A stretch of DNA of 64,000 nucleotides from Burkholderiales bacterium (GTDB lineage Bacteria > Pseudomonadota > Gammaproteobacteria > Burkholderiales > Burkholderiaceae_B): contig JAIXTE010000129.1 in the NCBI GenBank assembly GCA_027484315.1, positions 1-64,000 on the forward strand. The letters run 5' to 3'. The notes beneath the pieces are model-generated. The model made no database searches, was not told the DNA's origin, and worked only from the letters and a program-made list of their open reading frames with translations. Shown here piece after piece: positions 28,221 through 35,942 of the stretch (within the stretch, counting starts at the first letter, position 1; each line of letters begins with the position of its first letter). Both the position numbers and the translations under genes were made by a program.

Positions 28221-29057
28221 ATGAGGCAAACTACCAAAGCAGCGGTCAAGTTCACCGCTGTTGCACTAGCGGGCGCTGCTGCCATGGCGTCGTTCGCCAT
28301 GAATGCACACGCGCAGAAAACCACCGAGCAGGGCATTCAGGAATACCGTGACATGCTGGCCGATGGCAACCCGGCCGAGTTGGTCGAATTGCGTGGCGAA
28401 GACCTGTGGACCAAGCCACAAGGCCCAAAAAATGCGTCGCTCGAAAAATGTGACATGGGTTCAGGCCCGGGCAAACTGGAAGGCGCCGTGGCCACATTGC
28501 CACGATTTTTCAGTGATGCGGGCAAGGTGATGGATGTCGAATCCCGCTTGGTGTATTGCATGGTCACGCTACAAGGGCGTGATATTGCAGAAATTACCAA
28601 AAAGCCTTATTCCGGAACTGGCGAAAAGCCAACCGAGCTTGAGTCTTTGGTGGCTTACATCTACGCGCAGTCACGCGGCTCCAAGATCAAGGTGCCTCAA
28701 TCACATCCCGAAGAACTGGCTTCCCGTGCCCGCGGCGAGAAAATCTTCTTTTTCCGTGGTGGTCCGTATGACTTTTCATGCGCCAGCTGCCATGCCACTG
28801 ACGATCAGCGCATTCGCCTGCAGGGTTTGCCCAACCTGACGAAACCTGAGCCTGCTCAAGCTGCGTTTGCGGCCTGGCCTGCTTATCGTGTGTCGCAAGG
28901 TGCGGTGCGTACCATGCAGTGGCGCATGTACGATTGTTTCCGCCAGCAGCGTTTCCCCGAGTTGAAATATGGCTCGCAAGCGTCAATTGACCTGATTACC
29001 TACCTTGGCGTGAAAGCCGAGGGCGGTACCATGCAGGCCACCTCGCTCAAGCGCTGA
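28221..29057 (+). CDS. soxA: SoxA, c-type cytochrome of the SoxAX complex (single heme)
   Basis: A 278-residue protein with a Sec signal (AVALAGAAAMASFAMNAHA). Only one CxxCH motif exists (CASCH in YDFSCASCHATDDQRIRL). The N-terminal heme site of diheme SoxA is replaced by two lone cysteines (LEKCDMG and LVYCMVTL) that probably form a disulfide. The active-site cysteine, the heme ligand on which thiosulfate joins SoxY, is in YDCFRQQRFPEL. This is the monoheme SoxA type. The ATG at 28221 follows an AAAGGGG ribosome site; an in-frame TTG upstream is unlikely. Confidence 0.95.
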   Translation: MRQTTKAAVKFTAVALAGAAAMASFAMNAHAQKTTEQGIQEYRDMLADGNPAELVELRGEDLWTKPQGPKNASLEKCDMGSGPGKLEGAVATLPRFFSDAGKVMDVESRLVYCMVTLQGRDIAEITKKPYSGTGEKPTELESLVAYIYAQSRGSKIKVPQSHPEELASRARGEKIFFFRGGPYDFSCASCHATDDQRIRLQGLPNLTKPEPAQAAFAAWPAYRVSQGAVRTMQWRMYDCFRQQRFPELKYGSQASIDLITYLGVKAEGGTMQATSLKR

Positions 29058-29074
29058 CAACAAGGAGAACCATC

Positions 29075-29716
29075 ATGCGTAAAACATTTCAGTATTCAGC
29101 CAGCCTGGTGTTGTTTGCCCTGCTGGGTGCCTGTGCCAATACAGACAGCAAGCCCGTGGTGGCCGAGCCCACCAGTGAGGAGATCAACGCCATATTGATG
29201 GCTTCCTTCATGGAAAAAGGGCAGGCCAAGATGGATCGGGTCAATCAGACCGAGCTTCAAAAAGCCTGCTCTGCAGCCGAAACTACACCCGGTGGTTTGC
29301 CCGATGCAAGACGTACCGCACTACAAGATGCCGCACTGGCAGCAGTGAAGTATCCAGCCGACGGAAAATACCTGGGTGACTGGAAGGCAGGCGAAAAGGT
29401 TGCACAAACAGGTGTGGGTTTTCAGTTTTCTGACAAAGCTGGCAGTGAAGCAGGTGGAAATTGCTACGCTTGTCACCAGTTGGCACCTCAGGAGCTTTCT
29501 TACGGCAACATTGGTCCATCGCTGCAGCAGTACGGCAAGTTGCGCGGCAATTCCGAAGAAATCATGAAATACACTTGGGCCAAAATCTGGAACTCGCATG
29601 CTTACAATGCCTGCTCCAATATGCCTCGCTTCGGGGCGGAAGGCATCTTGACTGAAACCCAGTTGAAAGATGTCATGGCCTTGCTGATGTCTCCTGATTC
29701 GCCTGTTAACAAGTAA
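29075..29716 (+). CDS. soxX: SoxX, c-type cytochrome of the SoxAX complex, predicted lipoprotein
   Basis: A 213-residue monoheme cytochrome: CYACHQL binds heme and Met in SNMPRFGAEGILTE is the probable sixth ligand. The N-terminus (SLVLFALLGAC) is a lipoprotein signal with Cys20, unlike most SoxX, so the SoxAX complex may be membrane-tethered. About 100 residues precede the heme domain, as in the longer SoxX type. AAGGAG precedes the start, 17 bp after soxA. Confidence 0.94.
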   Translation: MRKTFQYSASLVLFALLGACANTDSKPVVAEPTSEEINAILMASFMEKGQAKMDRVNQTELQKACSAAETTPGGLPDARRTALQDAALAAVKYPADGKYLGDWKAGEKVAQTGVGFQFSDKAGSEAGGNCYACHQLAPQELSYGNIGPSLQQYGKLRGNSEEIMKYTWAKIWNSHAYNACSNMPRFGAEGILTETQLKDVMALLMSPDSPVNK

Positions 29717-29732
29717 GCAGTTCTGTTCAAAG

Positions 29733-29762
29733 TCCCTGTGCCGTACCGACAAGGCACAGGGA
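29733..29762 (+). promoter_or_regulatory. strong hairpin between soxX and soxB
   Basis: TCCCTGTGCC (29733-29742) pairs perfectly with GGCACAGGGA (29753-29762) around a 10-base loop. No T-run follows, so it is more likely an mRNA-stability or partial-attenuation element than a terminator. It could lower soxB expression relative to soxCDYZAX. Confidence 0.65.
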
Positions 29763-29790
29763 GCCAACTCTCTAAAAAGTGATCAATCCA

Positions 29791-31518
29791 ATGCAGATGA
29801 ATCGACGCGAATTCATGGGCATGCTGGCGGCCGCCTCAGCGGCGGGCATGGCAATCAACTCCCCCCAGGTGCTGGCCGCAGGCCAGGGCGAAAAACTCTA
29901 TGACTTGAAGCCATTCGGCAACGCAAGCTTGTTGCACATGACCGACTGCCATGCACAACTGGTGCCCATTTATTTCCGCGAGCCCAACGTCAATCTCGGT
30001 GTGGCAGGTGCATTTGGCAAAGCGCCACATTTGGTTGGCGAGTCCCTGTTAAAAGCCTTCAATATCAAGCCGGGTACTGCGCAGGCCCATGCTTTCACTT
30101 ATCTCAATTTTGAAGAAGCAGCCAAGCGCTACGGCAAGGTGGGTGGGTTCGCCCACTTGTCCACGCTGGTCAAAATGATGAAGGGCAGCCGCCCCGGCGC
30201 CTTGTTGCTCGATGGTGGCGACACCTGGCAAGGTTCAGCCACCAGCCTGTGGACCAACGCGCAAGACATGGTCGACGCCGCCAAAATATTGGGTGTGGAT
30301 GTGATGACCCTGCACTGGGAATGCACCTATGGCATGGATCGTGTGCTGGAAATCGCGGAAAAAGATTTCAAGGGCAAAGTCGACATCGTGGCCCAGAACA
30401 TCAAGACCGCCGATTTTGGCGACCCTGTTTTCCCCAGCCACGTGATGAAGAACATCAATGGCGCCAAGGTGGCCATCATTGGCCAGGCCTTCCCCTACAC
30501 CCCGATTGCCAATCCGCGTTACCAGGTTGCCGACTGGTCGTTCGGTATTCAGGAAGAAAGCATGCAGGCCGTGGTGGACGAAGTGCGCAGCAAGGGCGCG
30601 CAGGTGGTTGTCGTGTTGTCACACAACGGCATGGACGTGGACCTGAAAATGGCCAGCCGCGTGTCCGGTATTGATTTCATTCTGGGAGGCCACACACACG
30701 ACGGCATTCCGCACGCCATTCCTGTGAAAAATCCGTCGGGCATTACTCATGTGACCAACGCCGGCAGCAACAGCAAGTTTCTCGGTGTGCTGGACATGGA
30801 CATTCAAGGCGGCAAACTGCGCGACTTCAAATACCGCCTGCTGCCCGTGTTCTCAAACATGTTGCCTGCTGACCCTGACATGGAAGCCTTTGTGGCGAAT
30901 GTGCGCAAACCCTACCTTGAAAAACTGGTGGAACCGCTTGCAGTCAGCGAGGGCTTGCTGTATCGCCGTGGCAACTTCAATGGCAGCTGGGACCAACTGA
31001 TCGTGGATGCCCTGATGGAAGTCAAGGACGCTGAAATTGCCTTCTCACCCGGCTTTCGCTGGGGTACCTCGCTGTTGCCGGGCCAAACCATCACGCGTGA
31101 GCATTTGATGGACCAAACCGCCATCACCTACCCCAACACCACTCTGGCCGACATGAAGGGTGAGTTCATCAAGACCGTGCTGGAAGACGTGTGCGACAAC
31201 CTGTTTAACCCCGACCCTTATTACCAGCAGGGCGGTGACATGGTACGCGTGGGCGGGCTGACCTACACCTGCGACCCCAACGGCAGTTCAGGCAACCGAA
31301 TTTCCGACATGCGCCTGAATGGCAAACTGATCGAGGCTTCGAAAACCTACCGCGTGGCGGGTTGGGCACCTGTGGCCGAAGAGGCGCGCAGCAATGGCGA
31401 GCCGCCCATCTGGGACGTGGTTGAAACTTACTTGCGTGCCAAGAAAACCATTGCCACCAAGACCCCTTACACGCCCAAGCTGGTTGGAATGAACAAAAAC
31501 CCGGGGTTCGTTGTCTGA
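29791..31518 (+). CDS. soxB: SoxB, dimanganese thiosulfohydrolase
   Basis: A 575-residue periplasmic enzyme that hydrolyses sulfate from SoxY-bound sulfur. It has a Tat signal (MNRREFMGMLAAASAAGMAI) and 5'-nucleotidase-like metal motifs: LLHMTDCHAQLVPIYFREP, LLDGGDTWQGS, VVLSHNGMDVDL and FILGGHTHDGIP. The C-terminal domain (LPGQTITREHLMDQTAITYPNTTLADMKG) is complete. The start codon is uncertain: ATG at 29791 was chosen, while ATG at 29797 and GTG at 29779 are alternatives, none with a strong ribosome site. The hairpin lies just upstream. Confidence 0.95.
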   Translation: MQMNRREFMGMLAAASAAGMAINSPQVLAAGQGEKLYDLKPFGNASLLHMTDCHAQLVPIYFREPNVNLGVAGAFGKAPHLVGESLLKAFNIKPGTAQAHAFTYLNFEEAAKRYGKVGGFAHLSTLVKMMKGSRPGALLLDGGDTWQGSATSLWTNAQDMVDAAKILGVDVMTLHWECTYGMDRVLEIAEKDFKGKVDIVAQNIKTADFGDPVFPSHVMKNINGAKVAIIGQAFPYTPIANPRYQVADWSFGIQEESMQAVVDEVRSKGAQVVVVLSHNGMDVDLKMASRVSGIDFILGGHTHDGIPHAIPVKNPSGITHVTNAGSNSKFLGVLDMDIQGGKLRDFKYRLLPVFSNMLPADPDMEAFVANVRKPYLEKLVEPLAVSEGLLYRRGNFNGSWDQLIVDALMEVKDAEIAFSPGFRWGTSLLPGQTITREHLMDQTAITYPNTTLADMKGEFIKTVLEDVCDNLFNPDPYYQQGGDMVRVGGLTYTCDPNGSSGNRISDMRLNGKLIEASKTYRVAGWAPVAEEARSNGEPPIWDVVETYLRAKKTIATKTPYTPKLVGMNKNPGFVV

Positions 31519-31523
31519 GTTCA

Positions 31524-32018
31524 ATGAAAGCAATTTTGATGTTTGTCCTGTTAGGACTGTTCGCCTGTTTGTCACCCGCCCACAGCGCGGGTGGGCAGGC
31601 GCTTGCCTTTCCGGTCAATCTGCAAAATCAAAAATCACCGGCGGTGGTCGTGCTGTTTTCAGTGCCGGATTGCGCCTACTGCGAGAAAGTGCGGCAGCAG
31701 TCTTTGCGGCACATTCATACCGATCCTGCCTACAAGGGTAGGGTGGGGGTTTTTGAAATTGATTTTTCAGACGACCGAAAGCAGTTCACCTGGTTTGATG
31801 GCCGTCGTTACACCGGCAAGTCACTGGCCCTTCCTTTGGGCATCAAGTTCTCTCCGACAGTCATGGTGTTCGGAAAAACCGGTGCCGTCGCTGGAAAGCC
31901 ACTGCTGGGAGCCAGCCTGCCTGAGTTTTATGGGGCCTACCTGGATGAACTGATTCAGCAGGCTTGGGCGCTCTCGCTGAGCACCCCGTCCTCCATGTCA
32001 CTCAGCATTGCGCAGTGA
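31524..32018 (+). CDS. SoxW-like periplasmic thioredoxin
   Basis: A 164-residue protein with a Sec signal (MFVLLGLFACLSPAHSA) and a thioredoxin fold. The active site is DCAYCEKVRQQ (CxxC), with the cis-Pro segment KFSPTVMVFGKTGA. It lies 5 bp after soxB, so it belongs to the sox operon and may keep SoxY or another Sox cysteine reduced, as SoxW does. Its 3' end overlaps the convergent response-regulator gene by 21 bases. Confidence 0.85.
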   Translation: MKAILMFVLLGLFACLSPAHSAGGQALAFPVNLQNQKSPAVVVLFSVPDCAYCEKVRQQSLRHIHTDPAYKGRVGVFEIDFSDDRKQFTWFDGRRYTGKSLALPLGIKFSPTVMVFGKTGAVAGKPLLGASLPEFYGAYLDELIQQAWALSLSTPSSMSLSIAQ

Positions 32019-33395
32019 GTTTTCCTTGAACATGGTAATTGAAGTTCGAATCCTGTCCAGCATGGCTTTGGATGGTTTGTGTCGGGTGATCTGGCTGGCC
32101 AGTTCATAGCCTTTTGAACCCATGTTGACTGCAAAGCAAAGCTCCAGAAGACTGGTCAGTGTCTCCGGTTCCAGGGCGGGAATCACTTCGGCATGGGTAT
32201 CAAAAAACGCAGTCAGTTTGTCCAGCGCTTTCACGCTTCGACCCTCGGCAATTTCTTTTTGAATGGTCATCATGGCGCGAGCCAGGTCCAGGTCTGCCGA
32301 ATTCACAGTGCTTCTCATCTTGGCGGTCAGCTTTTCCGCTTCCTCGTGTCGCCCTTCGGTTACATAAATTTTCGACAGTTGCAGGTAGTCATGAATCTGC
32401 GACAGGGACGTGTTTCTTGAGCGATCAATCACCTTGGTCAAGTAGTTTTTTGAGCGGGTGTTGTCACCAATCCTCACTGCCAGGTCTGCCAGTTTGCGCA
32501 AGCGGCTGGTTGAGGCCAGTGCTTTGGCCCCCATCTTCTCGAGCACTTCCAGCGCTTCACCCGGCTTGTTCTGTTCCCACAGCACATCGGCATACAAATC
32601 ACTGGCTGCCAGGTATTCCGGGTTGCTTTTTACCACGGTGGCCAGAAAGCCGCTGGCTTCGTCGAAATCCTTTTTTTCCAGATTCACCTTGGCCAGCAGA
32701 AGGTGCATCCATGGTTTGGGCGCCCGGTCCATTTTCTCCAGCAATTCTTTCTCGGTTTTACCCAATTGCCCTGACCAGAAAAATGACTCAATACGCATGC
32801 GCTCAAGCTCATTGAGGTACTGGGGATATTTGGTCTCCAATCCTTCGCATATTTCTGGCACCGCCGGGTAATGCCCGTCATAAGTTGCCTTGTAGGCTTC
32901 GGCCAGGCGTGCCTTGCGGTTGAAAATGCGAACCACGCGGTCTGATAGCGTTGATGCGGTGAAAGGCTTGATCAGGTAATCATCGGGTTCAAATTCGGCT
33001 ACAGCAACCACATTGCTGTAGCTTCGCTCACCCGTCACCATCATGAAGGCGGTAGTCCAGTTCAGCTTTTTGTTGACCCGCAAGTCTTCCAGCAACTGCT
33101 GCCCGTTGCGGTCGCCTTCAAGCTGGTATTCACACACAATCAATGCGAATTCGCGCGAACTCAGATGTTGCTCAACTTCGGAAACCGAGCTGGCAAAAAT
33201 CACAGTTTTTGCGCCAAGTTGTGACAGCTGGTCCTGCAAGGCTCGCCTTGTGGCCAGTGCGGAATCAACAACCAATGCTGTCTTGCCTTTCAGCGGGGTC
33301 ATGTCTTTGACTGCCTGCTTCATTTGATCAGATTTTTCCGCAGGTTTGCCCTGCGCGTTTTCCGCAAATTCTGTAAAGGACTCGATTTGGCTCAT
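31998..33395 (-). CDS. receiver-domain protein with C-terminal TPR repeats
   Basis: About 465 residues. After a 35-residue leader comes a receiver domain (residues 37-155). The usual acidic pair is reduced to one Asp (LVVDSA), the phospho-acceptor position is Glu89 (ALIVCEYQLEG), and the conserved Lys is kept (YLIKPF). A degenerate, perhaps constitutively active-like receiver is inferred. The C-terminal 300 residues are helical with tetratricopeptide repeats (PWMHLLLAKVNLEKKDFDEASGFLATVVKSNPEYLAASDLYADVLWEQNKPGEAL). It has no DNA-binding domain. The start MSQIESF was preferred although its ribosome site is weak; an upstream extension of 23 codons is open. Confidence 0.8.
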   Translation of the reverse strand: MSQIESFTEFAENAQGKPAEKSDQMKQAVKDMTPLKGKTALVVDSALATRRALQDQLSQLGAKTVIFASSVSEVEQHLSSREFALIVCEYQLEGDRNGQQLLEDLRVNKKLNWTTAFMMVTGERSYSNVVAVAEFEPDDYLIKPFTASTLSDRVVRIFNRKARLAEAYKATYDGHYPAVPEICEGLETKYPQYLNELERMRIESFFWSGQLGKTEKELLEKMDRAPKPWMHLLLAKVNLEKKDFDEASGFLATVVKSNPEYLAASDLYADVLWEQNKPGEALEVLEKMGAKALASTSRLRKLADLAVRIGDNTRSKNYLTKVIDRSRNTSLSQIHDYLQLSKIYVTEGRHEEAEKLTAKMRSTVNSADLDLARAMMTIQKEIAEGRSVKALDKLTAFFDTHAEVIPALEPETLTSLLELCFAVNMGSKGYELASQITRHKPSKAMLDRIRTSITMFKENSLRNAE

Positions 33396-33656
33396 GACGA
33401 TCTGGCTATCGACGAATGGAATTCTCCTATTTTGCGCGGTTTGCGGGCAATTGATTTCACCCAATTGGCAGGTCTTTTGACCGCATACTTTGCAATTGCT
33501 GCAACAAATAGAATCGCGCTTCTATTAACAACTGTTTACTTTCCCTTGGATGGGTGATTGTTTCATGGTTTAATATTGTTGAAAGCCTTGTTACTCAAAG
33601 GTCAAATCCAAAAATTGACTACACAAGGTATAAAAGAAAAATCAACGGAGACATCA

Positions 33657-34685
33657 ATGATTAAAGCTGGCATTTGGCGCGTATTGGCCATTTCTGGATT
33701 GGTTGCGGTTGCAGCGGGGTGTGCAAGCGTCGAAAGGGGGGCCACAAACCTGGCGATCAATCTGATTGAGCGTCGTATTATTCCTCCTCAGCTTGAAATC
33801 GATGACGTGGACATGGCCTGCCGGTTCGCCACGGCCAACTTCCCACTCATTTCGGGGGGTACGCGTGCCTTCGGTGGTGATCCCCAGTTGCTAGAATCTC
33901 TCTTGCTGGTTTCTTCAGCAGCCTGTTCTGAACAGCGCGCTGTTGAAGAAGAATTGCGCTACCTGCGTGCATCCAAGCAAAACAACATTGAAGAAGCGCA
34001 AGATGCGCGTATTGGTCAAAAGCGCTTGCTGGAAGTGACGGCTCGCCGTCAGCTTCGCGCCTTCGAAGCCATGCGCACCAAGCTCCAAGCCAAATACAAC
34101 TTCGAGTACGGCGAAACTTGCCCGGAATTCGAGCGTGATTTTGACGAGTTAAGCTATTTGCTCGGCACGGTGGCTGGTTTGCAGGCGGTGGTCAACGACA
34201 TTGCTTCCCAGCAAATGGTTGGCGTGCCTACCGACATTGCACCAAAATCCGAGCGTGCCTTGAAATGCATTTCCAACGCCAAGTGGTGGGGCGTCCCCAA
34301 CGCAGCGCGTGCCGTGGTGTGGAGCATTCTGCCAGGTGCTTCGGAAGGCAAAGACGTGTGGGGCACATTCCGCTTGTCCATGTTGATCGGTGAACGCCAG
34401 GGTGTCCGTCTGTCACACGTGATGTATGGCCTTTCCGCATTGGCAGTGGGTGATACACCGCGTTTCCGCGATGCCACAAAACGCTTCGCCAACGTCAAGG
34501 ATTTCAAGCCAAGCCAGCAATATGCCTTGGTTGAGAGTCTTTCCGGCGCCGTGATGACGAACTTGTCCGACCGCTACTGGTCAGAGAACGTCGGCACCCG
34601 CACGCCTGTAGGCAGCATGGGAAAGTATTGGGATGAAGAAGCCGCGATGCCCGAAGGCATGAACGTGGACGATTTGTTGAAGTAA
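33657..34685 (+). CDS. lipoprotein, probable TatT-like component of a TRAP-type system
   Basis: A 342-residue lipoprotein (signal SGLVAVAAGC, Cys22). The mature protein is all-helical, with segments like CRFATANFPLISGGTRAFGGDPQLLESLLLVSSAACSEQRA and LSMLIGERQGVRLSHVMYGLSALAVGDTPRFRDATKRF. These resemble TatT (TRAP-associated TPR lipoproteins such as Treponema Tp0956). The identification rests on this pattern plus the next two genes, a binding protein and a TRAP permease, and is moderate. CGGAGAC precedes the ATG; the open frame extends 33 codons upstream without a good start. TatT proteins trimerise around the binding protein in the periplasm. Confidence 0.6.
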   Translation: MIKAGIWRVLAISGLVAVAAGCASVERGATNLAINLIERRIIPPQLEIDDVDMACRFATANFPLISGGTRAFGGDPQLLESLLLVSSAACSEQRAVEEELRYLRASKQNNIEEAQDARIGQKRLLEVTARRQLRAFEAMRTKLQAKYNFEYGETCPEFERDFDELSYLLGTVAGLQAVVNDIASQQMVGVPTDIAPKSERALKCISNAKWWGVPNAARAVVWSILPGASEGKDVWGTFRLSMLIGERQGVRLSHVMYGLSALAVGDTPRFRDATKRFANVKDFKPSQQYALVESLSGAVMTNLSDRYWSENVGTRTPVGSMGKYWDEEAAMPEGMNVDDLLK

Positions 34686-34762
34686 GTTTCTGTCCATTCT
34701 TACCCGGGTCGCACCAGCGAATTGCCCGGGTACGCAGAACCACAATTTTCGGAGACCAGACA

Positions 34763-35806
34763 ATGACTATGAAAATCAAAGCAATAACCGCCGCCTTGGG
34801 CTTGGCCCTGATGGCATCAGCAACACCAGCCCTGGCCAACAAGCAAAAAGTGTGTGTATTCGATATTTTGGGTGCAGGCGGCGACGTCTTCAACCTGAGC
34901 AAGGATTACGTATTGGCTGCGAAAGGCTTTGGTGCTGATTTGCACCTTGAAGCATTCACGGACGAGAAAATCGCCTCTGAAAACTTCAAGACTGGCCAGT
35001 GCGACATGCTGGTGGCCACATCTTTCCGCACGCGTGCTTACAACTCGGTTGCTGGTTCCATCGATGCCCTGGGTGCTGCATCTGTTGTAAAAGACGGCAA
35101 GGTTGACATGCCCCTGAGCTACGAAGTGGTCAAGCGCACAATCCAGTTGTTTGCTGGTGACAAAGCCGATGCATTGATGACCCAAGGCAACTACCAGGTT
35201 GCTGGTATTTTCCCGTTTGGTGCGGCATTCCTGTACGTGAAAAGCCGTGACATCAATTCCGTTGAAAAACTGGCTGGCAAGAAAATCGCGTCTTTCGACT
35301 ACGATTCAGCTCAAAAGGAAATGATTTCCAAGGTTGGCGCATCGCCGGTTTCCGCTGACATCTCCAACTTCGGTGCCAAGTTCAACAACGGTTCTGTGGA
35401 CATTATTGCTGCACCAGCAGCGGCTTACAAACCGCTTGAATTGTACAAAGGTTTGGGCAACGGCGGTGCGATCATTCGCTTCCCGGTGGCTGTATTGACC
35501 TATCAACTGATCGTCAACAAGAGCAAGTTCCCGGACGGTTTTGCACAGAAGTCGCGCGACTACTGGGCCAAGAAATTCCCAGCAGGCATGCAAATCATCA
35601 CGAATGCTGAAAAGGGTATTCCAAATGGTGCCTGGATGGACATTCCCGCGGCAGACTCGGTGAAGTACACCATCCTGTTGCGTGAATCACGAATTGGTTT
35701 GGCCAAGGGCGGTTCTTATGACCCGAAAGCACTGAACATCATGAAGCAGATCCGCTGTGGTGTGAACCGTGCCGATTCCGAGTGCGCCACGAAAACTGAA
35801 TTGTAA
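34763..35806 (+). CDS. putative periplasmic solute-binding protein of a TRAP-type system
   Basis: A 347-residue exported protein with a clean Sec signal (ITAALGLALMASATPALA). The two-lobed layout is suggested by VCVFDILGAGGDVFNLSKDYVLAAKGFGADLHLEAF, FKTGQCDMLVATSFRTRAYN and VEKLAGKKIASFDYDSAQKEM. It resembles the DUF6091-type putative solute-binding family more than classic DctP. Three mature cysteines may form disulfides. GGAGAC precedes the ATG. It sits between the TatT-like lipoprotein and the TRAP permease and ends at a strong terminator, so it may be made in excess of the permease. The ligand is unknown. Confidence 0.75.
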   Translation: MTMKIKAITAALGLALMASATPALANKQKVCVFDILGAGGDVFNLSKDYVLAAKGFGADLHLEAFTDEKIASENFKTGQCDMLVATSFRTRAYNSVAGSIDALGAASVVKDGKVDMPLSYEVVKRTIQLFAGDKADALMTQGNYQVAGIFPFGAAFLYVKSRDINSVEKLAGKKIASFDYDSAQKEMISKVGASPVSADISNFGAKFNNGSVDIIAAPAAAYKPLELYKGLGNGGAIIRFPVAVLTYQLIVNKSKFPDGFAQKSRDYWAKKFPAGMQIITNAEKGIPNGAWMDIPAADSVKYTILLRESRIGLAKGGSYDPKALNIMKQIRCGVNRADSECATKTEL

Positions 35807-35853
35807 TTGACTTCAGGCAGTCCTTATTTGGCTGCCTGCTTGCCTTTGCAGTG

Positions 35854-35882
35854 AAGGGGGCGTGCCGTTGCCCCCTTTTTAT
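35854..35882 (+). terminator. rho-independent terminator after the solute-binding protein gene
   Basis: AAGGGGGC (35854-35861) pairs with GCCCCCTT (35870-35877) around an 8-base loop and runs into a T-tract. It lies inside the TRAP locus, upstream of the permease, so it probably limits read-through. Confidence 0.88.
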
Positions 35883-35942
35883 TACCCCTAAATTGCTACT
35901 TTGATCAGTCAATCTTTAAGTTGACGCTGATAAGGATCCGTT

